Positions 37,856-48,466 of a DNA stretch of 64,000 bases are shown here, in pieces. Within the stretch, counting starts at the first letter, position 1, and each line of letters starts with the position of its first letter. A model generated the notes under the pieces. It was not told the DNA's origin, did not search any database, and worked only from the letters and a program-made list of their open reading frames with translations. The translations under genes and the position numbers were made by a program. The stretch is from Hoplostethus atlanticus (Eukaryota > Chordata > Actinopteri > Trachichthyiformes > Trachichthyidae), in assembly GCA_034670405.1 (NCBI GenBank), contig JAXDDX010000012.1, positions 3,715,501-3,779,500 of the forward strand. The letters are read 5' to 3'.

Positions 37856-40209
37856 TTAACCTACACGAGTCAACAGCAGTCCAGTGTCCACAGGATTTGT
37901 CAGCCGCTCCCGTGGAGCGTGAACATCCACTGTGATTAAAGTATACAGTGCATCCTTCACAATAGTCTTGACAGTATAAATGAGGGAGTTAAACCCATCG
38001 TTCCTCATGGTCTGTCTAGTTTTGTGGCACTTGACTGGGTTCATTGGATTCGGCTCATTGTTTAAGTCTCCATGATGCTTGATCATCTTGTATTTACCAG
38101 TCTCTATGTCAGGACGACAAATGGACATGTTATTGAAGATAATTCGATTATAGATGTCATCGTCCTCACCGCCCCAGCCCCAGTAATTGTTGGAGAAGCC
38201 GTTAATCTTCAAGTATTGGTATTTGGAGAATGAAGTAACTCCGCCAAAGACGGTGGCGTAGGGTAACTTGAAGTTAAATTTGTCTACAGCCACAGAAAGA
38301 TGTCGGGGCTTGTCAAAGCATCTATAGAGGTTACGGTCATTCATAGGAATGAGGTCTATGTCAGAAAAGACAAAGCAGCCATAATCATATTCCTTCAGTG
38401 CTTCAGCAAAGCCCACATTCATCAGTTTGGCCCGGTTGAACACCCCATCGCCATCCTGGTTAATGACATACACACCGTAGTTCAACTGTTGGCGCTGCAA
38501 GATAGGATGGAGGTGGTAAAGCCAATGCTTCAGGTGCTGATGCCGATTGCGGAACGGGATGATGATTGCAACCTAAAAAAATAAATCAGATTATATAACA
38601 TACAGCAAGTATTTTATATAAGCATTTGGACAGTGGCTCTCTTGATCTATACTCACATCCCTTTGGCTATCAAATAATAGAATCACTAGAACGTAAAAGT
38701 GGAGACACGCTCCAACTCTTGCCGTGTATGTTAAAAAAAATTTTTTTTAAGTGATTTTATGTGACCAAGAAGTATGACAGGCGTTTTAGGGCCACTGTTT
38801 AAAAATAAATAATCTAAGATTTCGAGAATAAAGTCCTAATATTAGGAGAATAAAGTCATAATATTCCGAGAATAAACAGAGTTATCACAAAAATAAAGTC
38901 ATAATATTTCGAGAACAGTTATCACTGAAAATAAAGTCATAATATTTTGAGAACAGTGTTGTCACGAAAATAGTAATCATTATAAAAATATGTGAATAAT
39001 GTCACATGAGAATAAAATCCTAAAATTAGAGAAAAAAAGTTGTGATATGATGAGAAAAGTGTCGAGTAGCCTAATGCAAGCAGCAGCTTCATTGTTAAAA
39101 TGGATGTGGACGATTTAGTTAAATCATACTTTAGGATAGGGTTGACATCCTATCCAAAAATTAGCCAGAAAAGAGAAGTGGACTCTGAATGTCGTGTTTT
39201 AACAAAGCGACAAATCCTGGGATTTCTGTCTGTGTTCTCTCAGCTTGTACTTTGTCCTGTAAACTAGTGGGGCCCCGGGGCGGGGCCAGTTGCTAATTAT
39301 GAATCTGGGGTGGGTGAATGTGCACTTTTCAGTATTTGTTGAATTTCTTAAAATCACTTCCATAGTAAAATTAGAGGACCCTCTCCATTTTCACATAATG
39401 AAAGGATGATAATTTAAATTCTTCTGAAACTGCAATTAAATGTCATCTGTAAGTCACACAGGTGGGCTCTTTCATACTGCGGTATGTTGGAGAATCAGCA
39501 GCACTAACCTCAGCTTTACTCTTTCAAGCCCATGTTTTATACTATGTATACATACTCAACTGGTACCAGCTGTGCCTGTCTTCCAATTCTATTTATTACA
39601 GCTGATTGTTTAGTGTTTTATTGTACAGCATGTTTTAAATCTAATTAACTTGAATGCAGTATGAAGTACATGGCTGGCTACATATCCAAATATTCTGGAA
39701 CTCTTTTCCAATCATAATTTCAATCTTTGCTTTAGGGATTCACTATAGTATACACTTAAGTATATACCTGTCCATTGTGTCATTGTATCATTTGTTCATT
39801 CATATATTTGTGCAGCCCTTCATCCCTCCATTCCTTCACCCACCTTCTGTAGTGAGATACAGTCTGGTGGTTTGTATCGTCCTCCCTCCTGAAGAGTAGT
39901 GTACTCCTTCCTCACCTCATCCATAGTCAGCCACAGGTCTAACTCCACAAGGAGTGGCCCCACCAGGTTTGGAGGGGTATTGGGGCAGGGTCCCAAAGGC
40001 TTGATCATAGTGACTGGCATTGTTATGTTGTAATTCTGTTGCACCCCTTGTTTTTTTAGACTAGCCGATTCAGAGGGTTCATCGCTGTATCCACTTAAAT
40101 CATAAAATGCCATAGACAAAGCTGTGTTTTTTCTGGTGTAGAGCCAAAATGCAGCTGACCACAACAGACTAGACAAAAAAAGAAGTACCAGAACTTGTTT
40201 GCTAAGCAT
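37856..40209 (-). CDS. Beta-1,4-galactosyltransferase, B4GALT1-like, two coding exons
   Basis: Exon 1 is 39844-40209 (ATG at 40209) and exon 2 is 37856-38572 (TAA at 37858), joined in phase 0 by GT-AG to give 360 aa. It has a short cytosolic end, a membrane anchor at about residues 5-24 and a stem, so it should be a type II Golgi protein. The catalytic part starts at VAIIIPFRNR. It has the metal-binding DID (residues 193-195, the family's DxD), the conserved FGGV, and NNYWGWGGEDDD, which ends near residue 261. The family moves galactose from UDP-galactose to GlcNAc on glycans. Similarity is closest to vertebrate B4GALT1/2, but I cannot fix the orthologue, so no symbol is given. All of the catalytic domain after the stem lies in one exon, unlike the multi-exon vertebrate paralogues. 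There is no broken reading frame. Confidence 0.9.
38815..39060 (+). repeat. Degenerate AT-rich minisatellite in the b4galt-like intron
   Basis: Imperfect units of AATAAAGTCATAATATTTC followed by GAGAA, repeated about six to eight times with drift and small indels. It lies in the only intron (38573-39843). Confidence 0.8.
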
Positions 40210-40251
40210 CTTTGCTGTCCCTATTGATAATTATTCTTTACAAAGTACAAA

Positions 40252-40295
40252 GACCAACTGATGCCAAACCACTGACCAACTGATGCCAAACCACT
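40252..40295 (+). repeat. 22-bp perfect tandem duplication upstream of the b4galt-like start
   Basis: The unit GACCAACTGATGCCAAACCA plus CT occurs at 40252-40273 and again at 40274-40295, about 45-85 bases upstream of the start codon, probably in the 5' UTR or promoter. Confidence 0.9.
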
Positions 40296-40721
40296 AACTC
40301 CTATGCTAACACTCCTCTCTTCCCATCCACGCACAAAAGTAACCAGACAGGTTGTAGACTGAAGTGACCCTGAATCTAGTGAAATCTATGTATTGTGTGT
40401 GTGCGTGGAAAACAATTTTCATACATTTGTTCCTTCAATTTCTATACTCGCCCTGGTTAATTTGTACTCAGCTCTGTCCCACCAGGAACCTGCAAGTACA
40501 CAGACAGACACACCCACAAGAGACACTGGCACTTAAACCAAGAATTTAACAACTCAATTTCACTTTTCCAAAAACAACTTTACATAACCTCTGTCCACTT
40601 ACCCCACCAATCTGATACACCCCCTCCGACCTCAGCAACAGGATTCTAGAAGCAAATTAACAGGTGGAGAGAAAGCAGAAAACCTTGGGGACAGAAAACA
40701 AAACAGACATGTCTAGAGAGC

Positions 40722-41075
40722 CCTAGACAATGCACATTGCCACCACATTGTCTCTCCTTTTAATGTGACGAATCTCCAGGTTATATGACTGAAGCAGCAG
40801 GAACCATCTAATGAGTCTCTGGTTTGGACATCGCACAGAGTTCATAAAGGTTAAAGGGATTATGGTCTCTAGACCACCACAAGCATGGAACTCAAACATC
40901 AAAATGTTGCAAAGCCCATATCGAAGCTAGCGCTTGCTTCTCTATCACAGAATAGTTCAACTGGTGGGTGTTAAATTTTTTGGAAAAGCAACTACTAGGT
41001 TTGTCAATATCCAAGTCATCTGACTGCAATACGACAGCACCTGCAGCCACATAACTTGCATCCCCTTGGAGCTTG
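40722..41075 (-). pseudogene. Ty3/gypsy RNase H remnant
   Basis: The minus-strand reading resembles the gypsy RNase H start (GDASYVAAGAVVLQSDD) and continues past KQALASIWALQHF to DNVV. It has lost the sequence linking it to RT and the integrase beyond it. Confidence 0.7.
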
Positions 41076-41322
41076 TGTGACTAAGTGATTCGCGGCTCCA
41101 GAATGAACTGCTGTACCAGAAACAAACTTTATTTAATAATTATCAGACATAAGAGTTTGTTGGCCTCCGAGTAGAATGGGTGATAAGGCACAGTCACAAC
41201 TCCAACAATACAGACCAAAAGGAATAAATCAAGATACAAACACTATGGGGCTGAACTGGACACTCAAGCCTTAGCCTAGGGATGTCCAAAGTGGGGATGC
41301 AGCGATTAACCGATTTCATTAT

Positions 41323-41964
41323 CAGGGTTCCCACACGTCCTGGAAAACCTGGAAATTTAGAGACTAGTTTTCCAGTCATGGAAAACACCTGGAAAATGAT
41401 AAAAAAATGTATAAATGTCCTGGAAATATATACATTGTCCTGGAAAATTGTAACTGTATTCTAGGCCCTCAGACCGCATATGTATTTAAACCTATATTTT
41501 AGCTGTTCGAAACACGACTGATGGTAGGCGAAGCTGACAGCTGCTGTGCTGTGAAAGTGTTTGATCAGCATGAACATACCAAGTTTGACAACGTCAGTGA
41601 ATAGTATAAGGCCATTCAAGAGAGAACGGCTCTGCACGTTACCTTCAAGTCAACTGGTAAGAGACACTAATAAAGTAATGTACGACGGTGCTGCTGACAA
41701 ATGAACCACAACCTTAAAATATATCAACTTCTGTTGGCAAACTTTCTTCAACATAATGCATCGTTTTGGCTAAGTAATGTTACATTATTGAATCTGAGAG
41801 CAAACTTCACACTTCATCATGAACCCTGTAGGACTACAACTGGGGTTAAATGTGTTAATACTAGGCCCACCGGACCATTTGCGAGCAATTTCTATCCTGT
41901 ATTGTCAAGAAAAACTCCTGGAAATGTCCTGGAAAATGATTTCTTAAAATGAGTGGGAACCCTG
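41323..41964 (+). mobile_element. Non-autonomous TIR transposon (hAT-like), 642 bp
   Basis: Ends are CAGGGTTCCCAC (41323-41334) and its exact reverse complement GTGGGAACCCTG (41953-41964). Inside both ends are TCCTGGAAA-type repeats, a look common to a widespread fish hAT-like family. No transposase frame is visible. A clear 8-bp target duplication is not visible; ATTAT and ACTAT flank the ends with one mismatch. Confidence 0.75.
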
Positions 41965-42776
41965 ACTATTAACCATGCCTTAAAACGGCACGGTTTTGTA
42001 ACCGTTAAGGCTCAGCTACACCGAGTGTTTCTGTTCTCACTCTCAAAAAAGGGACATTATGGTACATTATTTTTGGCCTCCCTATTCTTTGGCCGTGAGT
42101 TCATCCAGTATAATTAGATGAGCTAATAGTCTGAATTATTCTGATATTGGATAAAACAGTGCTTGGCTTTCTAGCACTTGGACCCATATTCTAGGACACA
42201 GCAGACCATATGTTTGTCAAGAATACAGCACAGAAGACTATAAATTAAATTTATAAAATAAATTACTGTATAATAAAAACAGTGCCTTAATATACCTTGT
42301 TTTAATCACTCACAAATCTAATCCAATCCCACCATAAAGAGATACTAAATAATACAGGCATATTAAAATACAAAATAAAATATTAAGACTGTTAAAAGCC
42401 CACAAACAATAAATATTTACCCTGTTCAAGGCTTAAAATGGTCCCTCACAGTCAGAGGCATGCAGGTGACTGGAAGCTACAACAGGGAGAATATGGGTTA
42501 GGTGTATATGGGTACTGACTGCTAGTTTAAAGACCATCAATGTCTGAATTAAAATGTACTGTGGCTGTTGGTTGATAAGCTCAAGCAATATCACTCAAAG
42601 GTCTAGTACTTCACCAAACACACCAAAAGACAAGTCAACGCAGCAGGGAGCACACCAAACAAAGGCTGGCCTCAACTACCATCTTTCTGGAGTGCAGGAA
42701 AAGGCCAAGGTTAATTCACACACCCTTTTATACTCTCTGCTCTTCACCTGGGTCCTAGTGCTTCACAGGGTTCCAT

Positions 42777-43212
42777 TGTGACAGACCAAGGCATCTGCCA
42801 GTGAAAACGGTGGGGAAGGGACTACATTCCCCAGCATGCCTCAGCCAGGTGGCCATCTTGCCCCAGCTGGACCACATCCCAATCAACCAGGTGGGAGCTG
42901 ATTATGGGAGCATAAAAAGGGGGAATCGGCAGTCCATGAGGGGAGAAGAGGAGAAAGAGACGAGACGAGACGAGACGAGACGAGACGAGACGAGACGAGA
43001 CGAGACGAGACGAGACCCCGTGAGCAGCCAGGGAGGCTGCTGGAGACCCCATTGCAAACTGAAGTGTTAAGTTCATCTATGATTTGTCCTTTGTATAATT
43101 TACCCAGTAAATTATCATTTTCTGTTTGAATCTTGACTCCAGAGTAATCTGTGCCATGAGTGTGCCCTCAGATTGGGCTTGTGGCACCCGGCTTTTCCCC
43201 CAGGGTGCCACA
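42777..43212 (+). repeat. 5' LTR of the nested element, with (CGAGA)n expansion
   Basis: 436 bp. It contains a ZNF143-like motif ACTACATTCCCCAGCATGC (42821-42839), a TATA-like CATAAAAAG (42911-42919) and 11 tandem CGAGA units at 42961-43015. The expansion explains most of its 60-bp excess over the other LTR. Confidence 0.9.
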
Positions 43213-43420
43213 TATGGTGGAGAATGCGGGCACTCGGATCAGCACGCAGAGAACACTCCATGCCCAGTGTGCCTGGGACTTTGGGACTGGTTTAGGTACC
43301 ACGATGGAGACGACATCCTGGCTACTCCCCAGCTCGAAGGAGCCCTGGAGAAGACCCACCCGAAACAGTGGAAGAAATGGACGGCGGTCCATACAGTGAG
43401 GGTCTGAGGAGGAGAGATGC

Positions 43421-43756
43421 ATGAGAGCACAGCTCTTTATCCTGAGGGGGATAGGGAGATTTCCCCTTGCGCTGGCAGAGCCATGCCAGTGCGACAATGA
43501 CCCGCACGAGACACTTTGTGAGTATTGTGGGGAGCCTGACCATCGGTGGCTGTCCTGTCCGGTGGCACTGACCGCATGGTGTGGCCACTGTGATGGGTGG
43601 CGCCATGCCCTTACACACTGCTTCTTCCATGATCCGAGGAAGGCGCAAACCTTCCGGACGAGAGGGAAGCTGAGGAAAGCCACTAAGAAGGGGCCGGCTG
43701 AGCTGGCAGCGGTGGAAGCGGTGGCAGCCCGGAGCCAGTGGCAGCACCAGCACTAG
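43421..43756 (+). CDS. Gag-like fragment with two CCHC zinc knuckles
   Basis: An open frame whose middle holds CEYCGEPDHRWLSC (43517-43558) and CGHCDGWRHALTHC (43580-43621), both exact C-x2-C-x4-H-x4-C patterns. They are followed by a Lys/Arg-rich stretch. Tandem CCHC knuckles are the nucleic-acid-binding part of retrotransposon Gag proteins. The upstream Gag (capsid) part is not recognisable in one frame, and the true start codon is uncertain. The frame ends as the Ala/Pro repeat region begins in another frame. Confidence 0.6.
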   Translation: MRAQLFILRGIGRFPLALAEPCQCDNDPHETLCEYCGEPDHRWLSCPVALTAWCGHCDGWRHALTHCFFHDPRKAQTFRTRGKLRKATKKGPAELAAVEAVAARSQWQHQH

Positions 43757-44981
43757 TGGCAGCACCAGTGGCAGCCCCAGACCCGGAGCCAGCAACAGTG
43801 GCAGACCCGGCGCCAGCACCAGTCTCGGAGCCAGCGGCAGCACCAGCACTAGTGGCAGCCCCAGACCCGGAGCCAGTGGCAGCCCCAGCCCCAGACCCGG
43901 ACCCGGAGCCAGCGACGCCAGCACCAGCCTCAGAGCCAGCGGCAGCACCAGCACTAGCGCCAGCCCCGGAGCCAGCGGCAGCCCCAGTGGCAGCGCCAGC
44001 AAGACTCAGCATGGAGGAAGCCCTTGCCACCGTGCTCGAGAACCAGGCCCGCCTGTAGGAAGCGATTGCTGCGGCGCGCCTCCCGAGCCAGCTCCGGTAG
44101 CCGAGCCAGCAGCCTCGCCCGAGGAGGCGACTGTAGCAGAGCCTGAGGAGCCAGCGCCAGTAGCAGAGCCAGCAGCCTCGCCCGAGGAGGCGACTGTAGC
44201 AGAGCCTGAGGAACCAGCGCCGGTAGCAGAGCCGGTGGTGGCAGAGCCAGAGACAGAGAAGCCAGCACCGGTAGCAGAGCCAGCAGCTGAGCCCGAGGAG
44301 GCGACTGTAGCAGAGCCCGAGGAGCCGGCGGTGGCAGAGCCAGAGCCCGAGGAGCCAGCACCGGTAGCAGAGCCAGCACCGGTAACAGAGCCCGCAGCCG
44401 AGCCCGAGGAGGCGAGTGTAGCAGAGCCTGAGAAGCCGGCGGTGGCAGAGGCCGAGGAGCCAACTCCGGTAGCAGAGCCAGCAGCCGAGCCCGAGGAGGC
44501 GACTGTAGCAGAGCCTGAGGAGCCAGCACTGGTAGCAGAGCCTAAGGAGCCAGCACTGGTAGCGGAGCCAGCAGACGAGCCCGGGGAGGCGACTGTAGCA
44601 GAGCCAGCGGGGCCTGCACCGGTAGTAGAGCCAACAGAGCCAGTGGTGGTGGAACCAGTGGCAGAGCCAACGGCGGAGCCAGTGGTGGAGCCAGCCCCCC
44701 AGCCAACGGAACCCGTGGTGGACCCAGTGGCAGAGCCAACGGCGGAGTCAGCCCCCCGAACCAACGGAGCCAGCAACAGTGGTGGTGGTGGAGGCAGTGG
44801 CAGCCCCTGGGCCAATGGCGACGGCAGAGCCAGCAACAACGGCGGCAGCACCAGGAGCAGTGGTGCCAGTGGCAGCCCTGGGGCCAGCAGCAGGGCTGAC
44901 ATCGACAGAAACCCCAACAGCAGAACCAGCAGCTGCCCCGAAGCCAGCAGCAGGGGAAACCCCAGAGCCAGCCCAGCCTGA
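43738..44981 (+). repeat. Pro/Glu/Ala-coding degenerate tandem repeat region
   Basis: GC-rich DNA with repeating GAGCCAGC- and GAGGAGGCGACTGTAGCAGA-like units. The plus frames 43738-44058 and 44235-44981 read as PEPVAAP- and AEPEEPA-type repeats, split by a stop near 44056. Long frames on the opposite strand (for example 44006-45055) arise from the same GC-rich periodicity. Whether a repeat protein is made is unknown. Confidence 0.7.
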
Positions 44982-45225
44982 GCCAACGCCTGAGGTTTCA
45001 GCCCACCCTGAGCCAGAGGCTGCAGCCACAGAGGGTGAAGTGCCGACCTGGACAACCAGAGGTGAGGGAATCCAGAGCCACTCTAAACTGCTTGGTTCCC
45101 AGGAGCGGCCTTTTGATCCCGGTGGTCCAGGCAGCAGAGCTGTGGCAGTGATGGCGAACCAGAGGTCCTTCATCACTGCAGGGCAGCTCAGATTTCCCTA
45201 CAGCTCTGAGCTCAGTGGGGGGATA

Positions 45226-45601
45226 TGTGGCAGACCAAGGCATCTGCCAGTGAAAACGGTGGGGAAGGGACTACATTCCCCAGCATGCCTCAGCCAGGTG
45301 GCCATCTTGCCCCAGCTGGACCGCATCCCAATCAACCAGGTGGGAGCTGATTATGGGAGCATAAAAAGGGGGAATCGGCAGTCCATGAGGAGAAAGAAAA
45401 AAGAAGAGACTGAACCCTGTGAGCAGCCAGGGAGGCTGCATTACAAACTGAAGTGTTAAGTTCATCTATGATTTGTCCTTTGTATAATTTACCCAGTAAA
45501 TTATCATTTTCTGTTTGAATCTTGACTCCAGAGTAATCTGTGCCATGAGTGTGCCCTCAGATTGGGCTTGTGGCACCCGGCTTTTCCCCCAGGGTGCCAC
45601 A
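45226..45601 (+). repeat. 3' LTR of the nested element
   Basis: 376 bp. Outside the GA-rich middle it differs from the 5' LTR by only two substitutions that I can see (near base 5 and at CCACAT/CCGCAT), so the insertion is recent. The ZNF143-like motif is at 45270-45288. Confidence 0.9.
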
Positions 45602-45605
45602 CCAT

Positions 45606-46890
45606 CACTAGTCCCCTGAGGTTCCTGGGTCCTAATACCCTCCCGATTATACTTGAAAGGTTGGTCCAAGCGTGGAGCAGCCAAAACAGGACCAGTACAG
45701 AGTAAAGCCTTCACATTTTCAAAAGCCTCTTGGCAAATAGGAGACCAAACATAGTTTACATTATCCTTTACCAAGTCAATTAGAGGTGCTACCACACTGG
45801 AGAAATTACTGAAAAAACTACGGTAGTATCCAACCAAACTCATGCACAGCTTGCACTTTGGCACGCACAGGACAGACTTGGCCCTGCCCAACCACTCGAC
45901 CCAGGTACGTCAGTCACCCTGGCAAACTCACACTTGGCGAGATTGACAGTGAGACACCCCTCAGCCAGGCAGTGAAACAGTGCTTGAATGTATTCAAGGT
46001 GAGTGGCCCAAGTGTCTGTGCAGTGTATTTATACAATGTGGTAATTTACTCATCCTTCTAAATCACTAACAATTCTATTCCGGCGCATTTCGCAGGCCAA
46101 ATGGCATGCCTGTGTGAATACAAACCAGTTGGAGTGATAAATGCAGCGATTTCACATTCTCTCTTGGACAGAGGAACTTGCCAAGATCAAATTTACAAAC
46201 AAACTTGGCAGTGTCAATGTCATGCTCAATTAGGTGTGTGCGTGTAGGGGTATCACCAAATAAGCATGAATAACTCCTAATAAGCTCAGCTAACTCAACT
46301 TCTGCTTCAGGTAAATAGCCCAGTCCACTATCCAAGTTTTAGAAATTCCTAAGTCTGCCATGGAGCAACTCTTGATCAGGAATGGACAAGCCGTCCTCCC
46401 CACACTCTGGCCAATACAGCTGTGGTGAGCTCTCCTTATTCTGTGGCAAACACGCAGCCTGCTGCCGTTTCACCAGGTCACTGTGAGACAGTTAAGGGAT
46501 AGTCAGAGAGAAAGTGCTACTGAACCATGAGCTTCTGATTTGTTAGACTCAATATCGCTACAATCGGGGTTGGCACAGCGCATGGCACGCATCACAGCAC
46601 ATGCTGTACTTTTGGAAAGTTTTGCTCACTTTCATCAGGCCCATCCATACATCATCCTCTCTAACCAGTGGCACCGGAGTAACAACAGGAGGTGGTAGAA
46701 CATCAGCCTAGACTCTCCCACCAGCCACGCCATTACCCAACATCACCGTGGTACCCTCAACTGGTAATCCCGGATGCACCCCAACGGCAACTTCACCCTC
46801 AAACAAATCCAAGTTAAGCATTATCCTGAAGTGAACAACAGAAGTGGTACAAACAGAACATTCAAACCCATTCAACATTCAAAACGCATA
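45606..46890 (-). pseudogene. Ty3/gypsy protease and reverse transcriptase remnant
   Basis: Minus-strand pieces resemble a gypsy pol gene. A retropepsin-adjacent stretch lies at about 46880-46640, a pre-RT and early RT piece at 46335-46075 (ELAELIRSYSCLFGDTPT, then MPFGLRNAPE) and the RT thumb/RNase H link at 45891-45606 (LVGYYRSFFSNFSSVVAPL). Stops and frame changes separate them. The YxDD active-site region is not visible. Confidence 0.75.
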
Positions 46891-47244
46891 GGAATAGAAC
46901 TAGCTATTCATTTTTGTCGCAAAATTGGTCTTAAATTGCATTCTTAGTGGCATTAAAAAGGTCTTAAAGTCTTACATTTAACTTGCTGAAACCTGCAGAA
47001 ACCCTCTTCTAAACTGCTAGCAATATGCCTCTGGAACTAGCTCATAGGCCTTCAGGACAGCAGATTTTACTTGGGTAGCTCAAACTGTCACTTACTCAAG
47101 CAAGAAGAGACCTCCTGCACCCTACCAGTTAACACACATTGCAACATTAGCGTGCGGCCCGAAGACCAGTTGCAATTTTCTCAAAACATCAAATGACATC
47201 TGATTAAATTTAGTTTCTCTTGTTGCAAATCTAATTTGGTCTGT

Positions 47245-47538
47245 TCAATTTACTGTCATTTTTTCCCGTGCCAATTCTTCACCTTTTTCAGACTCCATGT
47301 GCCACAGCGACACTTCTTTTTGCTGCTCAAATGTCAAACTAACCCCAGGGATTGTCATAAAAGGCGGACACCCACCAGTATTAGAACTAGGACATTGCTC
47401 TGCAGTTGGTAAAATTTTAATTTCTTGCAAATTTACTTTTAGAATGACCTTGTTTTCCTTCAGCCGTCTATCACCAATATCAATCCTATAATCAGCAATT
47501 TTTACTAATGACACATAATCCAAAAATAAAGCAATCAC
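47245..47538 (-). other. Unrecognised open frame downstream of the gypsy 5' LTR
   Basis: A 97-codon frame just inside the presumed gypsy LTR, where Gag would start. It has no zinc knuckle or motif that I recognise. It may be a Gag remnant or chance. Confidence 0.25.
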
Positions 47539-48460
47539 GGCGATCCAGGTAGAAAGGGAAACAAAGAGACTGTCAGATTGAGACGTCTCTGGTTGGACAG
47601 GTTTTATAGGGCCGGGAACACTGGCCAGGGGTTGTGTTAGCCTAATGGTCCTTCAGCTCCGCCCCACCAGGAACCTGCAAGTACACAGACAGACACACCC
47701 ACAAGAGACAATACAGTCCACTAAGGTGTTGTCCATAAACTCCTTAGTGACCTTCACCAAAGAGTCACTGGAGGTGCAGGTGACCTCAGGGGTGCGTCAG
47801 TGAGATTTTTGATCATCAGTTTCTCTGTGAGCAACTCTGGTTTGGGGCATCCTGGGGTGACTGCTGTGTGCCTGAAGTACTGTAGGTTTGGATCTGGGTC
47901 ATGAACTTGTATGTTGCTTCTTTCTTTCCTATGTAGCAGAGATTTCATATAAATGAATAAAATCTAATAAAAAGGTGCACCAGAAACAAAAGGAATACAG
48001 ACATATTGGAATTAGCTGCACTGTAAAACCGAATAAGTTCAAAGTACTCAAAATGTTTGTCGTAACTGATTACCCAAGAATATTTAAGTAACGCTAATAA
48101 TTTTTTTAAGTAAAAATAAAGTAAAAACTATATTTTCAGTTAACTTAATTTTTTTTTTTTAATACATTTTAATTTCTTTGAACTTAAATAAAAATTAAAT
48201 TACAAACTAAATTTATTAAATTATCCTTATTAAAATTAAATTCCACTAACTAATCCTTAACTCAATAAATGTAATTGTGCACAACTTATAGCCTGAGGGA
48301 AATCTACTCAAAACATGAAATTGTGCTAAACTCAAACACTGATGGAAACCTACTCGAAAGAATTACAACTAGTTAACTTAAAATTTACAAGATGCCCCAA
48401 TTTCAGTTAGTAATGCTCAAAAATAAGAATACAACTCCATTGTTACAATTCAAGTTTTGT

Positions 48461-48466
48461 TTTATT
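48461..48466 (-). terminator. Candidate polyadenylation signal of the SAMD3-like gene
   Basis: TTTATT on the plus strand gives AATAAA on the minus strand, about 580 bases beyond the stop codon at 49046 and inside the transposon end. A 580-bp 3' UTR is inferred. Confidence 0.4.

Larger units (their letters stand above)
42777..45601 (+). mobile_element. Young, short LTR retrotransposon nested in the gypsy remnant
   Basis: Two direct LTRs (42777-43212 and 45226-45601) flank a 2.0-kb interior. The element is flanked by CCAT on both sides (42773-42776 and 45602-45605), a 4-bp target duplication. LTR ends are TGTG(A/G)CA and TGCCACA. A candidate primer-binding site, TGGTGGAGAATGCGGGC, follows the first LTR by two to three bases. 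The purine run AGTGGGGGGATA precedes the second LTR. The interior encodes CCHC knuckles and a Pro/Glu/Ala repeat, with no protease, RT or integrase, so it would need help from another element to move. Confidence 0.88.
40469..47710 (-). mobile_element. Decayed Ty3/gypsy LTR retrotransposon, minus orientation, with nested insertions
   Basis: Read on the minus strand. The 5' LTR begins near 47710 with TGTCTCTTGTGGG and has a TATA-like CCTATAAAACC near 47602-47612. Protease- and RT-like remnants follow at 46890-45606 and RNase H at about 41075-40722. The first 57 bp of the LTR recur at 40469-40525 with two mismatches, marking a truncated 3' LTR. Integrase is missing. The RT region is interrupted by a younger LTR element, and a 642-bp TIR element sits in or beside its left part. 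Several stops and frame breaks show that it is inactive. Confidence 0.75.

Noticed and set aside
42961-43015. Short regular repeat that might suggest a CRISPR array
   Set aside because: It is a contiguous 5-bp microsatellite inside an LTR with no spacers.
43517-43621. Two CCHC knuckles as a host CNBP-like gene
   Set aside because: They lie between direct LTRs with a target duplication, so a Gag-like origin explains them better.
43954-45055. Long minus-strand frames (191 and 349 codons) rich in Leu, Pro, Ala, Gly and Ser
   Set aside because: They are the mirror of the GC-rich Pro/Glu/Ala-coding repeat on the plus strand. The element's LTRs, primer site and purine tract fix plus as the sense strand.
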